From: Comamonadaceae bacterium
Lineage (GTDB): Bacteria; Pseudomonadota; Gammaproteobacteria; Burkholderiales; Burkholderiaceae_C
Reading direction: 5' to 3'
DNA length: 9,764 nt
NCBI GenBank assembly: GCA_021286965.1
Contig: JAJTBK010000327.1
Coordinates: 1-9,764, forward strand
The notes below the pieces were generated by a model, which was not told where the DNA came from, searched no databases, and was given only the letters and a program-made list of their open reading frames with translations. Position numbers and translations under genes: made by a program. Shown here one piece after another: positions 1 through 5,918 of this stretch (position 1 is its first letter; each line of letters begins with the position of its first letter).

Positions 1-386
1 ATCTGTTCACTGTAGGGGCCGACAAATCCGGTGACAACGACCGTCACCACGGGATCACGGACGTATTTGGACAGCTCTTTTTCCACGTCCCGGGCAATCT
101 GTGCCGGCGTTTTCCCCTGGGCCACGATGCCATCGACCAAAGGCGTGGAAACCAGGCCATCGGGACGCACCGGCACCGAGAGCGATAACTCCGGGCTGCG
201 CCACACGATGATGTTCAGAGTGTCGCCAGGGCCAACGATGTAGTTGTAGTTCGGTGCGAAGGCATTGCTCGGCGCCGCCGGATAGGAGTGGCCCCAGTTT
301 GCGCACCCGCCCATGACCGCCACCCAGCACAACAGTCCCAACCAACGGAAAAATCCAACAGTGGATCGCAGCATATTGGTTTGCAC
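1..386 (-). CDS. XrtA/PEP-CTERM-type exopolysaccharide export lipoprotein (Wza-like), 5' part only
   Basis: The first 128 codons are present and the gene continues past the left edge. Starting at GTG 386, the protein has a hydrophobic N-terminal segment (about residues 7-22) ending in MGGC, a plausible lipoprotein cleavage site with Cys23. It is followed by a periplasmic domain opening with NYNYIVGPGDTLNIIVWR and containing VPVRPDGLVSTPLVDG, KYVRDPVVTVVVTGFVGPYS. This is the Poly_export (Wza N-terminal) domain. The RDPVVTVVVTGFVGPYSEQ wording is, from memory, typical of the export proteins of exosortase A (EpsH/XrtA) loci. Such proteins form the outer-membrane channel for exopolysaccharide. 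GTG is preferred to the ATG four codons downstream because AAGGAG (393-398) lies 6 nt before it. The rest of the cluster (tyrosine kinase, exosortase, glycosyltransferases) would lie beyond position 1. A generic Wza/KpsD-type capsule exporter is the alternative; the export role is secure, the XrtA assignment less so. Confidence 0.9.
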   Translation of the reverse strand, partial: MQTNMLRSTVGFFRWLGLLCWVAVMGGCANWGHSYPAAPSNAFAPNYNYIVGPGDTLNIIVWRSPELSLSVPVRPDGLVSTPLVDGIVAQGKTPAQIARDVEKELSKYVRDPVVTVVVTGFVGPYSEQ

Positions 387-392
387 GACAAG

Positions 393-398
393 CTCCTT
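393..398 (-). promoter_or_regulatory. Shine-Dalgarno deciding the GTG start of the export gene
   Basis: The minus strand reads AAGGAG, then six bases (CTTGTC), then GTG at 386. The next in-frame ATG would lie 18 nt from this site, which is too far, so the site selects the GTG. Confidence 0.8.
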
Positions 399-426
399 AT
401 AGAAAGGTACGGCACGCCCACAGCAA

Positions 427-455
427 TGTATATGGTTTTGCAATGCCTTGCACAA
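427..455 (-). promoter_or_regulatory. Alternative sigma-70-like promoter for the export gene
   Basis: On the minus strand, TTGTGC (450-455) is separated by exactly 17 bp from TATACA (427-432). The hexamers match consensus at three and four positions, so this is a modest candidate. It overlaps the dyad at 431-462 and competes with the sigma-54-like element just upstream. Confidence 0.3.
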
Positions 456-462
456 GACCATA
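431..462. repeat. 32-bp imperfect dyad upstream of the export gene (candidate operator or leader hairpin)
   Basis: The outer arms are TATGGT (431-436) and ACCATA (457-462), a perfect 6-bp match. The inner arms are TGCAA (439-443) and TTGCA (448-452), a perfect 5-bp match, around a 4-nt centre. The asymmetric gaps between them are 2 and 4 nt. Eleven complementary pairs in 32 bp is notable. It overlaps both promoter candidates described here, so a DNA operator is at least as likely as an RNA hairpin. Its function is inferred only. Confidence 0.5.
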
Positions 463-480
463 GGCGCAGGTTATGCCAAG
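463..480 (-). promoter_or_regulatory. Candidate sigma-54 (-24/-12) promoter for the exopolysaccharide export gene
   Basis: The minus strand reads CTTGGCATAACCTGCGCC. It contains TTGGCA, a perfect match to the -24 half (YTGGCA), and the invariant spacing GG-N10-GC (GG at 477-476, GC at 465-464). The -12 half is weaker (GCGC rather than TTGC). The predicted transcript start is near 452, giving a leader of about 66 nt. Known biology supports the idea: PEP-CTERM/XrtA gene sets in betaproteobacteria have been tied to RpoN and the PrsK/PrsR two-component system. Promoter use here is inferred. Confidence 0.4.
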
Positions 481-532
481 CCGCCGGCCTCTGCAAGCCC
501 TGAGAACCCCGCAGTGCTCAACCAGGGGCTGT

Positions 533-547
533 CATGACTGCGTCATG
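533..547. repeat. Perfect palindrome CATGAC-N3-GTCATG
   Basis: Six-base arms (533-538 and 542-547) flank a 3-bp centre. The centre lies about 88 bp upstream of the start expected from the sigma-54 candidate, a usual distance for an enhancer-binding-protein site. It also lies just past the recG stop, so it could instead be a hairpin at the recG 3' end; no T-run follows it on the minus strand. Confidence 0.4.
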
Positions 548-567
548 CACCGACACGACCGGGGTCG

Positions 568-2691
568 TCACGCCTTGAGGAAGTCGGCGCGCCCGCCCAG
601 CCAGCGCGCGATGTGCTCGCGCGCGAGTTGCGGGTGCTGCGCCAGCATGACGGGCGCCGTCTCGCGCGCCCAGGCCAGGAGCACGGTGTCGGTTGTCAGG
701 TCGGCAAAGCGCAGCAGCGCATCACCCGACTGGCGCGCCCCCAGGAACTCGCCCGGGCCACGGATCTCCAGATCGCGGCGAGCAATTTCAAAGCCATCGG
801 TGGTATCCGACATGGCCTGCAGGCGCTCGCGTGCGCTCTCGCCCAGGCGGCCGCTGTCGCCCACGCTGTAGAGCAGCACGCAGGCCGAGGCCGCCGCGCC
901 GCGCCCGACGCGCCCGCGCAGCTGGTGCAGCTGGCTCAGGCCAAAGCGCTCGGCGTGCTCGATGACCATGAGCGAGGCGTTGGGCACGTCCACGCCCACT
1001 TCGATCACCGTCGTCGCCACCAGCAGGCCCAGGACGCCGTCTTTGAAGGCTTGCATGACGGCTTTTTTCTCTGCCGCCGCCATGCGCGAGTGAAGCAGCC
1101 CGACCTGCACGCCCGGCAAGGCGGCAGCGGGCTCGGCGGGGGTGGCGGTGGCGTTGGCTAGATCCAGCGCCTCGCTCTCCTCGATCATCGGGCACACCCA
1201 GTACACCTGGCGCCCGGCAGCGAGCGGCGGCGCCAGGCGGGCGATGACCTCGTCCTTGCGGCTGTCGGCAATCACCCGCGTGACGATGGGTGTGCGCCCG
1301 GGCGGCAGCTCGTCGATGGTGGAGACATCCAAATCGGCGTAGTACGTCATGGCCAGGGTGCGCGGGATGGGCGTGGCGCTCATCATCAGCAGGTGCGGCT
1401 CCATGCCCTGGTGGCTGAGTTTTTGCCGCAGCGCCAGGCGCTGGGCAACGCCAAAGCGGTGCTGCTCGTCGATCACCGCCAGGCCCAGGCGGGCGAACTG
1501 CACCTGCTCCTGGATGACGGCGTGCGTGCCCACGACCAATGCTGCTGCCCCACTTTCGACCAGCGCCAGCATGGCGGCGCGCTCTTTTTTCTTTTGCGCC
1601 CCGGCCAGCCAGGCGACCTGCAAATCCAGCGGCGCCAGCAGCGGCGTGAGCCAATCGACGAGCTTGCCAAAGTGCTGCTCGGCCAGAATTTCCGTCGGCG
1701 CCATGAGGGCGCATTGCCAGCCGGCCTCGATGGCGCGCAGCGCCGCCAGCGCGGCCACCACGGTTTTGCCAGCCCCCACGTCGCCTTGCAGCAGGCGGTG
1801 CATGGGGCGCGCCAGGGCCAGGTCGGCGTTGATCTCGGCCACCACGCGCTGCTGCGCCCCGGTCAGGGCAAAAGGCAGCGCCGCCTGCAGCTGGCCGGGC
1901 AGGTCTTGCGCCCCGGGTGTGAGCGCCGGCGCGCGCAGGCGTGCGCGCTGCTGGCGCGCCGCGTGCTGCGACAGCTGCTGCGCCAGCAGCTCCTCGGCCT
2001 TCAGGCGCTGCCAGGCCGGGTGGCTGTGGTCTTCGAACGTAGCCAGCGCCACGTCGGGTTGCGGATGGTGCAAAAAATGTAGCGCGTCGCGCAGCATCCA
2101 CGGGCCTTGCAGGCCAGTTTGCCTATCAAAAATAGCCAGGGGGGGCAGCAGCGGCGCCGGAATCGTCTCGGGCAGGGCGACGCGCTGCAGGGCGCTGGCG
2201 ATGGCGCGGCGCAGGTAGGCTTGGGGCAGCTGCGCCACCGTGGGGTACACCGGCGTGAGCGCCTGGGGCAGCTCGCCGCCCGCCTGGCGAAACGCCGGGT
2301 GCAGCATCTGCCGGCCCCAGAAGCCGCCCCGGATCTCGCCGCGCAGGCGCAGGCGTGCGCCCACGGCCAGGGTCTTGAGGTGCGAGGGGTAGAAGCTGAA
2401 AAACGTCAGCTCGCAGCGCCCGCTGCCATCGTCCACCACCACCTTGAGCAGGCGGCGCGGGCGCTGCTGCACCTCGCTGCTGACGACTTCGGCCTCGATC
2501 TGCGCCACCTCGCCCTCGCGGGCGTTTTTGAGCAAGGTGATGCGCGTTTCATCTTCGTAGCGCAGCGGCAGGTGCAGCGCCAGGTCGATGTCGCGCACCA
2601 GCCCGAGCTTGCGCAGCGCCTGCTGGGCAGGGCTGAGGGCGGTTTTGGGCGCAGGGACAGGGGCAGGAGAGGGCGGCAAACGGGCAGGCAC
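568..2691 (-). CDS. recG: ATP-dependent DNA helicase RecG
   Basis: The 707-residue product is close to the usual RecG size (693 in E. coli). RecG is a double-stranded DNA translocase that remodels stalled replication forks, Holliday junctions, D-loops and R-loops in the cytoplasm. Visible parts: the N-terminal wedge/OB region beginning with HLPLRYEDETR (40-50); Walker A GDVGAGKT (303-310); APTEILAEQH (331-340); Walker B-type DEQHRFG (408-414); SATPIPRTLA (438-447); the helicase C-terminal lobe with LLHSRM (532-537), VATTVIEVGVDVPNAS and QLRGRVGRG (590-598); and the RecG-specific GPGEFLGARQSG (645-656). The start is GTG at 2691. It is effectively forced, because an in-frame TAG lies three codons upstream. 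No good Shine-Dalgarno is visible. The gene diverges from the HD-GYP gene across a 91-bp gap, which must hold signals for both. A short ACGACC/GGTCGT dyad (555-568) overlaps its stop codon. Confidence 0.98.
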   Translation of the reverse strand: MPARLPPSPAPVPAPKTALSPAQQALRKLGLVRDIDLALHLPLRYEDETRITLLKNAREGEVAQIEAEVVSSEVQQRPRRLLKVVVDDGSGRCELTFFSFYPSHLKTLAVGARLRLRGEIRGGFWGRQMLHPAFRQAGGELPQALTPVYPTVAQLPQAYLRRAIASALQRVALPETIPAPLLPPLAIFDRQTGLQGPWMLRDALHFLHHPQPDVALATFEDHSHPAWQRLKAEELLAQQLSQHAARQQRARLRAPALTPGAQDLPGQLQAALPFALTGAQQRVVAEINADLALARPMHRLLQGDVGAGKTVVAALAALRAIEAGWQCALMAPTEILAEQHFGKLVDWLTPLLAPLDLQVAWLAGAQKKKERAAMLALVESGAAALVVGTHAVIQEQVQFARLGLAVIDEQHRFGVAQRLALRQKLSHQGMEPHLLMMSATPIPRTLAMTYYADLDVSTIDELPPGRTPIVTRVIADSRKDEVIARLAPPLAAGRQVYWVCPMIEESEALDLANATATPAEPAAALPGVQVGLLHSRMAAAEKKAVMQAFKDGVLGLLVATTVIEVGVDVPNASLMVIEHAERFGLSQLHQLRGRVGRGAAASACVLLYSVGDSGRLGESARERLQAMSDTTDGFEIARRDLEIRGPGEFLGARQSGDALLRFADLTTDTVLLAWARETAPVMLAQHPQLAREHIARWLGGRADFLKA

Positions 2692-2782
2692 GGCAAAAGG
2701 CTACCACGGCACAGGGCCATGGCAGGGGCAACGAACGCTACCATTGGCAGCTGTCTTTCCTGCAGATTCGGTAGCTTTCTTC

Positions 2783-4039
2783 ATGCTCAAGCGCATTCAC
2801 GTTCAACACTTGGTACTGGGCATGTTCCTGCACGAGTTCTGCGGCTCCTGGATGGAGCATCCATTCTGGCGCTCGCGCTTCCTGCTCGACGATGCCGAGG
2901 ATCTGGCGCGCATCCTCGCTTCGGAAATCCACGAAGTCTGGATCGACACCAGCAAGGGCCTGGACGTGGCGCAGGGCACGCACAGCGTCTCGCGCGAAGA
3001 GGCCGACGCCCAGGCCGATGCCGATCTGCTGCAGGCCCAGGCCAGCCCGGAGGCGGAGTTTGCCGGCACGCTCAAACTCGCCCCGACCAGCATGGAGCAG
3101 GAGCTGCGCCGGGCGGCCAAAATTTGCGCCGCCAGCAAGCGTGCCGTGGTGTCGATGTTCCACGAGGCGCGCATGGGCCGCGCCGTCGATCCCGCACAGG
3201 CGCAGGCGCTGCTCGAAGACATGAGCGACTCCATCACCCGCAACCCGGGCGCCCTCGTCAGCCTGGCGCGGCTGAAAACCGCCGACGACTACACCTATAT
3301 GCATTCGGTCGCCGTGGCTGCGCTCATGATCTCGCTGGCGCGCAGCCTGGGCATGAACGAAGCGGCCGTGCAAATCGCCGGCACCGCCGGCCTGATGCAC
3401 GACCTGGGCAAAGCCAAGATGCCGATGGAGGTGCTCAACAAGCCGGGCAAGCTCACGGACGAAGAATTTGCCATCATGCGTGCGCACCCGGTGCACAGCC
3501 ACGCCATGCTCAAAGATTCGGGGCTGCACCCGCAGGCGCTCGACGCCTGCCTGCACCACCACGAAAAAATGGACGGCACCGGCTACCCCGACCGACTGCA
3601 GGGCGAGCAGATCAGCGTGCTGGCACGCATGACGGCGATTTGCGACGTCTACGACGCCATCACCTCCGACCGGCCATACAAGAACGGCTGGGATCCATCC
3701 GAATCGCTGCGCCGCATGGCCGAATGGTGCAAGGACCATTTCGATGGCCGGCTGTTCCAGGCCTTCGTCAAAACCATGGGCATCTACCCCGTGGGCTCGC
3801 TCGTGCGCCTGGCTTCAGGCCGCCTGGCCGTGGTCACCGAGCAATCGCCCGGAGCCCTGCTGGCGCCGCGCGTGCGGGTGTTCTACTCCACCAAATCGCA
3901 GCTACGCCTGCCGCCGGAGGAGCTCGATCTCTCGCGCCCCGGCTGCAGCGAAAAAATCGTCGCCCGCGAAGACCCGGTGCAGTGGAACTTCCCCGACCTG
4001 AACGACCTCTGGAGCGGCCTCGGGCCGCAGCCCTGGTAG
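2783..4039 (+). CDS. DUF3391 + HD-GYP domain protein, cyclic-di-GMP phosphodiesterase
   Basis: The 418-residue protein probably hydrolyses cyclic di-GMP, lowering the second messenger that favours biofilm and exopolysaccharide. Residues 1 to about 60 ([19 protein letters not shown], ending [11 protein letters not shown]) match the DUF3391 domain often found before HD-GYP. A variable linker rich in Ala, Gln and Glu follows (about 65-130). The HD-GYP domain is complete: YMHS (H174), HDLGK (H206, D207, K210), HPVHSH (H235, H238, H240), HHHE (258-261), DGTGYP (264-269) and [15 protein letters not shown] (D288). All expected metal and signature residues are present, so it should be active. Translation could open farther upstream (2588), but that would overlap recG antisense and add a low-complexity tail; ATG 2783 begins exactly at the DUF3391 consensus. 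No strong Shine-Dalgarno precedes it. There is no transmembrane segment or receiver domain, so the input signal is unknown. Confidence 0.95.
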   Translation: MLKRIHVQHLVLGMFLHEFCGSWMEHPFWRSRFLLDDAEDLARILASEIHEVWIDTSKGLDVAQGTHSVSREEADAQADADLLQAQASPEAEFAGTLKLAPTSMEQELRRAAKICAASKRAVVSMFHEARMGRAVDPAQAQALLEDMSDSITRNPGALVSLARLKTADDYTYMHSVAVAALMISLARSLGMNEAAVQIAGTAGLMHDLGKAKMPMEVLNKPGKLTDEEFAIMRAHPVHSHAMLKDSGLHPQALDACLHHHEKMDGTGYPDRLQGEQISVLARMTAICDVYDAITSDRPYKNGWDPSESLRRMAEWCKDHFDGRLFQAFVKTMGIYPVGSLVRLASGRLAVVTEQSPGALLAPRVRVFYSTKSQLRLPPEELDLSRPGCSEKIVAREDPVQWNFPDLNDLWSGLGPQPW

Positions 4040-4054
4040 GGACTTGCGCCCGGC

Positions 4055-4077
4055 GGCGACAATCGCCCCCTTTTTTT
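4055..4077 (+). terminator. Candidate intrinsic terminator after the HD-GYP gene
   Basis: A GGCGA stem (4055-4059), CAA loop and TCGCC stem (4063-4067) are followed by CCC and seven T (4071-4077). It begins 15 nt past the HD-GYP stop. The stem is short but GC-rich. The same bases contain GACAAT, which resembles a -10 box, so a promoter for queA is a possible second reading. Confidence 0.6.
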
Positions 4078-4133
4078 CCGATGCCCTGGCCTTGCCCTTT
4101 TCTTGGCACGGGTCTGTCCGACCCTCAAGCACC

Positions 4134-5225
4134 ATGACCGCTTCTCCCCGCACCTTCACCCTGAGCGATTTCGACTTCGAGCTGCCAGAGCTGCTCATCG
4201 CCCAGCACCCGGCCCCCGAACGCAGCAGCTCACGCCTGCTCGACGGCCGCGCCAGCCCCCCCACCGACCGCATTTTTCGTGAATTCCCCAGCCTGCTGCA
4301 GCCGGGCGATCTGCTGGTGTTCAACGACACCCAGGTGCTCAAGGCACGCCTGTTTGGCGAGAAGGCCAGCGGCGGCCGCCTGGAGCTGCTGATCGAGCGC
4401 GTACTCGGCGGCAACGAAATCGTGGCGCACATGAAGGTGAGCAAAAAGCCCCAGAGCGGCGCCACCCTGCACATGGCCGGCGGCGCGCACAGCGGCGGCT
4501 TTGATGCCACCTTGCTCGGGCGCTGGCCCGAGGCGGACGGCCCACTGTTTCGCCTCGCGCTGCAAGGCCCGCAAGGCGAGACACCCTGGGAGCTGATGCA
4601 GCAGCACGGCCACCTGCCGCTGCCGCCCTACATCGCGCGCCAGCAAAACGCCGCGCACGACCCCGACGCCGCCGAGGATGCCGAGCGCTACCAGACCGTG
4701 TTCGCCCGCCAGCCCGGCGCCGTCGCCGCGCCCACCGCCGCGCTGCACTTTGACGCCGGCGTGCTCGCCGCGCTGGAAGAGAGGGGCGTGGAGCGCGCCA
4801 GCGTCACGCTGCACGTGGGCGCGGGCACGTTCCAGCCCGTCAAAACCGAGAACCTGGCCGAGCACCGGATGCACAGCGAGTGGTACGAAGTGCCCGCTGC
4901 CACCCTGGCGGCGCTCGAACGCTGCCGCCAGCGCGGCGGACGCATCGTTGCCGTGGGCACGACGACGGTGCGCACGCTCGAATCCTGGGCCCAAAGCGGC
5001 CAGCCCAGCGGCGACACCAGCATCTTCATCACCCCCGGCTACCCGTTCCAGGTGGTGGACATGCTGCTGACCAACTTCCACCTGCCCAAGAGCACGCTGC
5101 TGATGCTGGTCAGCGCCTTCACCGGCTACGAGCACGCCATGGCGCTGTACCGCCATGCGGTGGCGCAGCGCTACCGCTTCTTCAGCTATGGCGATGCCAT
5201 GCTGCTGGCACGCCGCAGGCCGTAG
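4134..5225 (+). CDS. queA: S-adenosylmethionine:tRNA ribosyltransferase-isomerase
   Basis: QueA moves and isomerises the ribosyl group of S-adenosylmethionine onto 7-aminomethyl-7-deazaguanine in tRNA, giving epoxyqueuosine in the wobble position of GUN anticodons (Asp, Asn, His, Tyr). The 363-residue length is near that of E. coli QueA (356). Diagnostic stretches run in order: [20 protein letters not shown] near the N-terminus, [93 protein letters not shown], then [35 protein letters not shown] and [13 protein letters not shown] at the C-terminus. ATG 4134 fits the family's N-terminus; a longer opening at 4044 would add 30 non-conserved residues and run through the terminator. No clear Shine-Dalgarno is seen. 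A small GGGTC/GACCC dyad (4110-4124) sits 9 nt before the start. No tgt or other queuosine gene is in the window. Confidence 0.98.
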   Translation: MTASPRTFTLSDFDFELPELLIAQHPAPERSSSRLLDGRASPPTDRIFREFPSLLQPGDLLVFNDTQVLKARLFGEKASGGRLELLIERVLGGNEIVAHMKVSKKPQSGATLHMAGGAHSGGFDATLLGRWPEADGPLFRLALQGPQGETPWELMQQHGHLPLPPYIARQQNAAHDPDAAEDAERYQTVFARQPGAVAAPTAALHFDAGVLAALEERGVERASVTLHVGAGTFQPVKTENLAEHRMHSEWYEVPAATLAALERCRQRGGRIVAVGTTTVRTLESWAQSGQPSGDTSIFITPGYPFQVVDMLLTNFHLPKSTLLMLVSAFTGYEHAMALYRHAVAQRYRFFSYGDAMLLARRRP

Positions 5226-5278
5226 CACGTCGATTTTCTGTAGCCGTATTTTTTTCAGAACTCCGCGCAATCGCTAAT

Positions 5279-5297
5279 AGGAACAATTATCATTACT
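5279..5297. promoter_or_regulatory. Candidate Fur box in front of the siderophore uptake operon
   Basis: On the minus strand the 19 bp read AGTAATGATAATTGTTCCT. Against the classical GATAATGATAATCATTATC about 12 positions match, including an unbroken TAATGATAAT core. On the plus strand the region continues as ATTATC, ATTACT, ATTCAT, which also fits the hexamer-array view of Fur sites. It lies in a sharply AT-rich spacer (about 5275-5310) in an otherwise GC-rich window, 48 bp before the first gene of an iron uptake operon. Iron-dependent repression is the natural reading. I could not fix a confident -35/-10 pair. Confidence 0.7.
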
Positions 5298-5330
5298 ATT
5301 CATTAATTTTTCGCGCACCAGACTGTTGTC

Positions 5331-5344
5331 GGTGCATTTGCACC
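5331..5344. repeat. Perfect GGTGCA-TT-TGCACC palindrome abutting the first start codon of the iron operon
   Basis: Six-base arms enclose two bases, and the right arm ends at the base before ATG 5345. It occupies the place where a Shine-Dalgarno would be expected, and none is present. It may form a small hairpin affecting initiation, be a DNA site, or be chance. Confidence 0.45.
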
Positions 5345-5617
5345 ATGACTGTGCCTTTTGTCGCCCTCTTGGCCTTGTTGCTGGCCAGTGGAGCCGCCTT
5401 GTGCGCCACTGAACGCGCCGCCACCCGCATCACTGGTGCCAGGGGTTGGTTTTTGTTTTTGTTGCTCACCCTGGGAGCGACCCTGCTGCTGCAAAAGCGG
5501 GTGGGCGATATTGAGGCCTGGGCCATCGTCACCGTGGTGCTGATGACCACACTGCCCTGCATGGCAGCCCTGCTGGGCTGGCAGCGCCGCCAGGAGGCCC
5601 GCCATGGCCGCCACTAA
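5345..5617 (+). CDS. Small hydrophobic inner-membrane protein, first gene of the siderophore operon
   Basis: I do not recognise a firm family for this 90-residue protein. It has three likely membrane segments, about residues 4-20 (FVALLALLLASGAAL), 33-50 (GARGWFLFLLLTLGATLLL) and 58-78 (AWAIVTVVLMTTLPCMAALLGW). A charged ATERAATR turn follows the first segment, and the tail is basic (QRRQEARHGRH). Size, topology and position recall DUF3325-type proteins that accompany PepSY and TonB receptor genes, but that is resemblance only. ATG 5345 is chosen because the upstream extension is AT-rich, non-coding in character and crosses the Fur-box region. It ends 14 nt inside the next gene, so coupling is likely. 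It probably assists iron handling at the inner membrane, judged from context alone. Confidence 0.75.
   Translation: MTVPFVALLALLLASGAALCATERAATRITGARGWFLFLLLTLGATLLLQKRVGDIEAWAIVTVVLMTTLPCMAALLGWQRRQEARHGRH
5592..5597 (+). promoter_or_regulatory. Strong internal Shine-Dalgarno for the second gene
   Basis: AGGAGG, a perfect anti-16S match, lies 6 nt before ATG 5604 and inside the end of the preceding gene. It is the only strong ribosome-binding site in the operon, which supports ATG 5604 and the 14-nt overlap. Confidence 0.8.
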
Positions 5618-5918
5618 AACGCACAAAACTGTCCGCCAGAGTCCACCACTGGACTTGCTGCACCACGGCTTGGTGGCGGCCTTATTGGGAATGCCGCTGG
5701 CCATCTGGCTCAGTGGTGCGTTGGTTTATCACGCGCCCTGGGCGGCCGATTCACTCAACGACATTTCCACCTACCAAGTCACTATGTGGGTCGTACCGCC
5801 GCTATGGGCCACAGTGGTCAGCCTGGCCTTTTTAGCACCCAGCAAGCGCATCCTTTGGGCCGCTCTGCTCACGGGCAACGCCCTGGCCTGGGGCCTGCTG
5901 CGGGCAGTGCAGGCATGA
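5604..5918 (+). CDS. Small inner-membrane protein, second gene of the siderophore operon
   Basis: This is a 104-residue hydrophobic protein without a firm family assignment. After a basic N-terminus (MAATKTHKTVRQS) there are likely membrane segments at about residues 20-42 (HHGLVAALLGMPLAIWLSGALVY), 62-80 (WVVPPLWATVVSLAFLA) and 83-100 (RILWAALLTGNALAWGLL). A periplasm-like loop with Trp, Asp and Asn lies between the first two. The arrangement of a VAALLG-type first helix and a later helix leading to a short charged turn and a final helix is reminiscent of DUF3649/'iron transporter' small proteins beside PepSY genes; I hold that loosely. Its TGA overlaps the ATG of the PepSY gene in an ATGA arrangement, so the two are very likely translated together and may interact. 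Confidence 0.8.
   Translation: MAATKTHKTVRQSPPLDLLHHGLVAALLGMPLAIWLSGALVYHAPWAADSLNDISTYQVTMWVVPPLWATVVSLAFLAPSKRILWAALLTGNALAWGLLRAVQA

Noticed and set aside
788..2101. A 437-codon open frame on the minus strand inside recG, and 182-, 289- and 229-codon frames on the plus strand opposite it
   Set aside because: They overlap a recG reading frame with every helicase motif intact, are dominated by Arg, Ala, Gly and Pro, and match no family I know. They are shadows of GC-rich codon use.
2588..2782. A 65-residue N-terminal extension of the HD-GYP protein
   Set aside because: It overlaps the divergent recG start and is low-complexity. The DUF3391 consensus begins at the ATG at 2783.
2107..4137. 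A 676-codon plus-strand open frame running from inside recG through the HD-GYP gene, and a 333-codon minus-strand frame at 2738-3739
   Set aside because: Both cross well-supported genes in other frames, with low-complexity Arg/Ala/Gly/His-rich translations. They are artefacts of few stop codons in GC-rich DNA.
5219..5255. An intrinsic terminator after queA ending in the seven-T run at 5249-5255
   Set aside because: I found only direct, not inverted, repetition (GCCGTA twice) ahead of the T-run, so no stable hairpin supports it.
4230..5270. A 346-codon minus-strand open frame opposite queA
   Set aside because: QueA is complete and unmistakable on the plus strand, and the antisense translation is Ala/Gly/His/Gln-rich with no recognisable domain.
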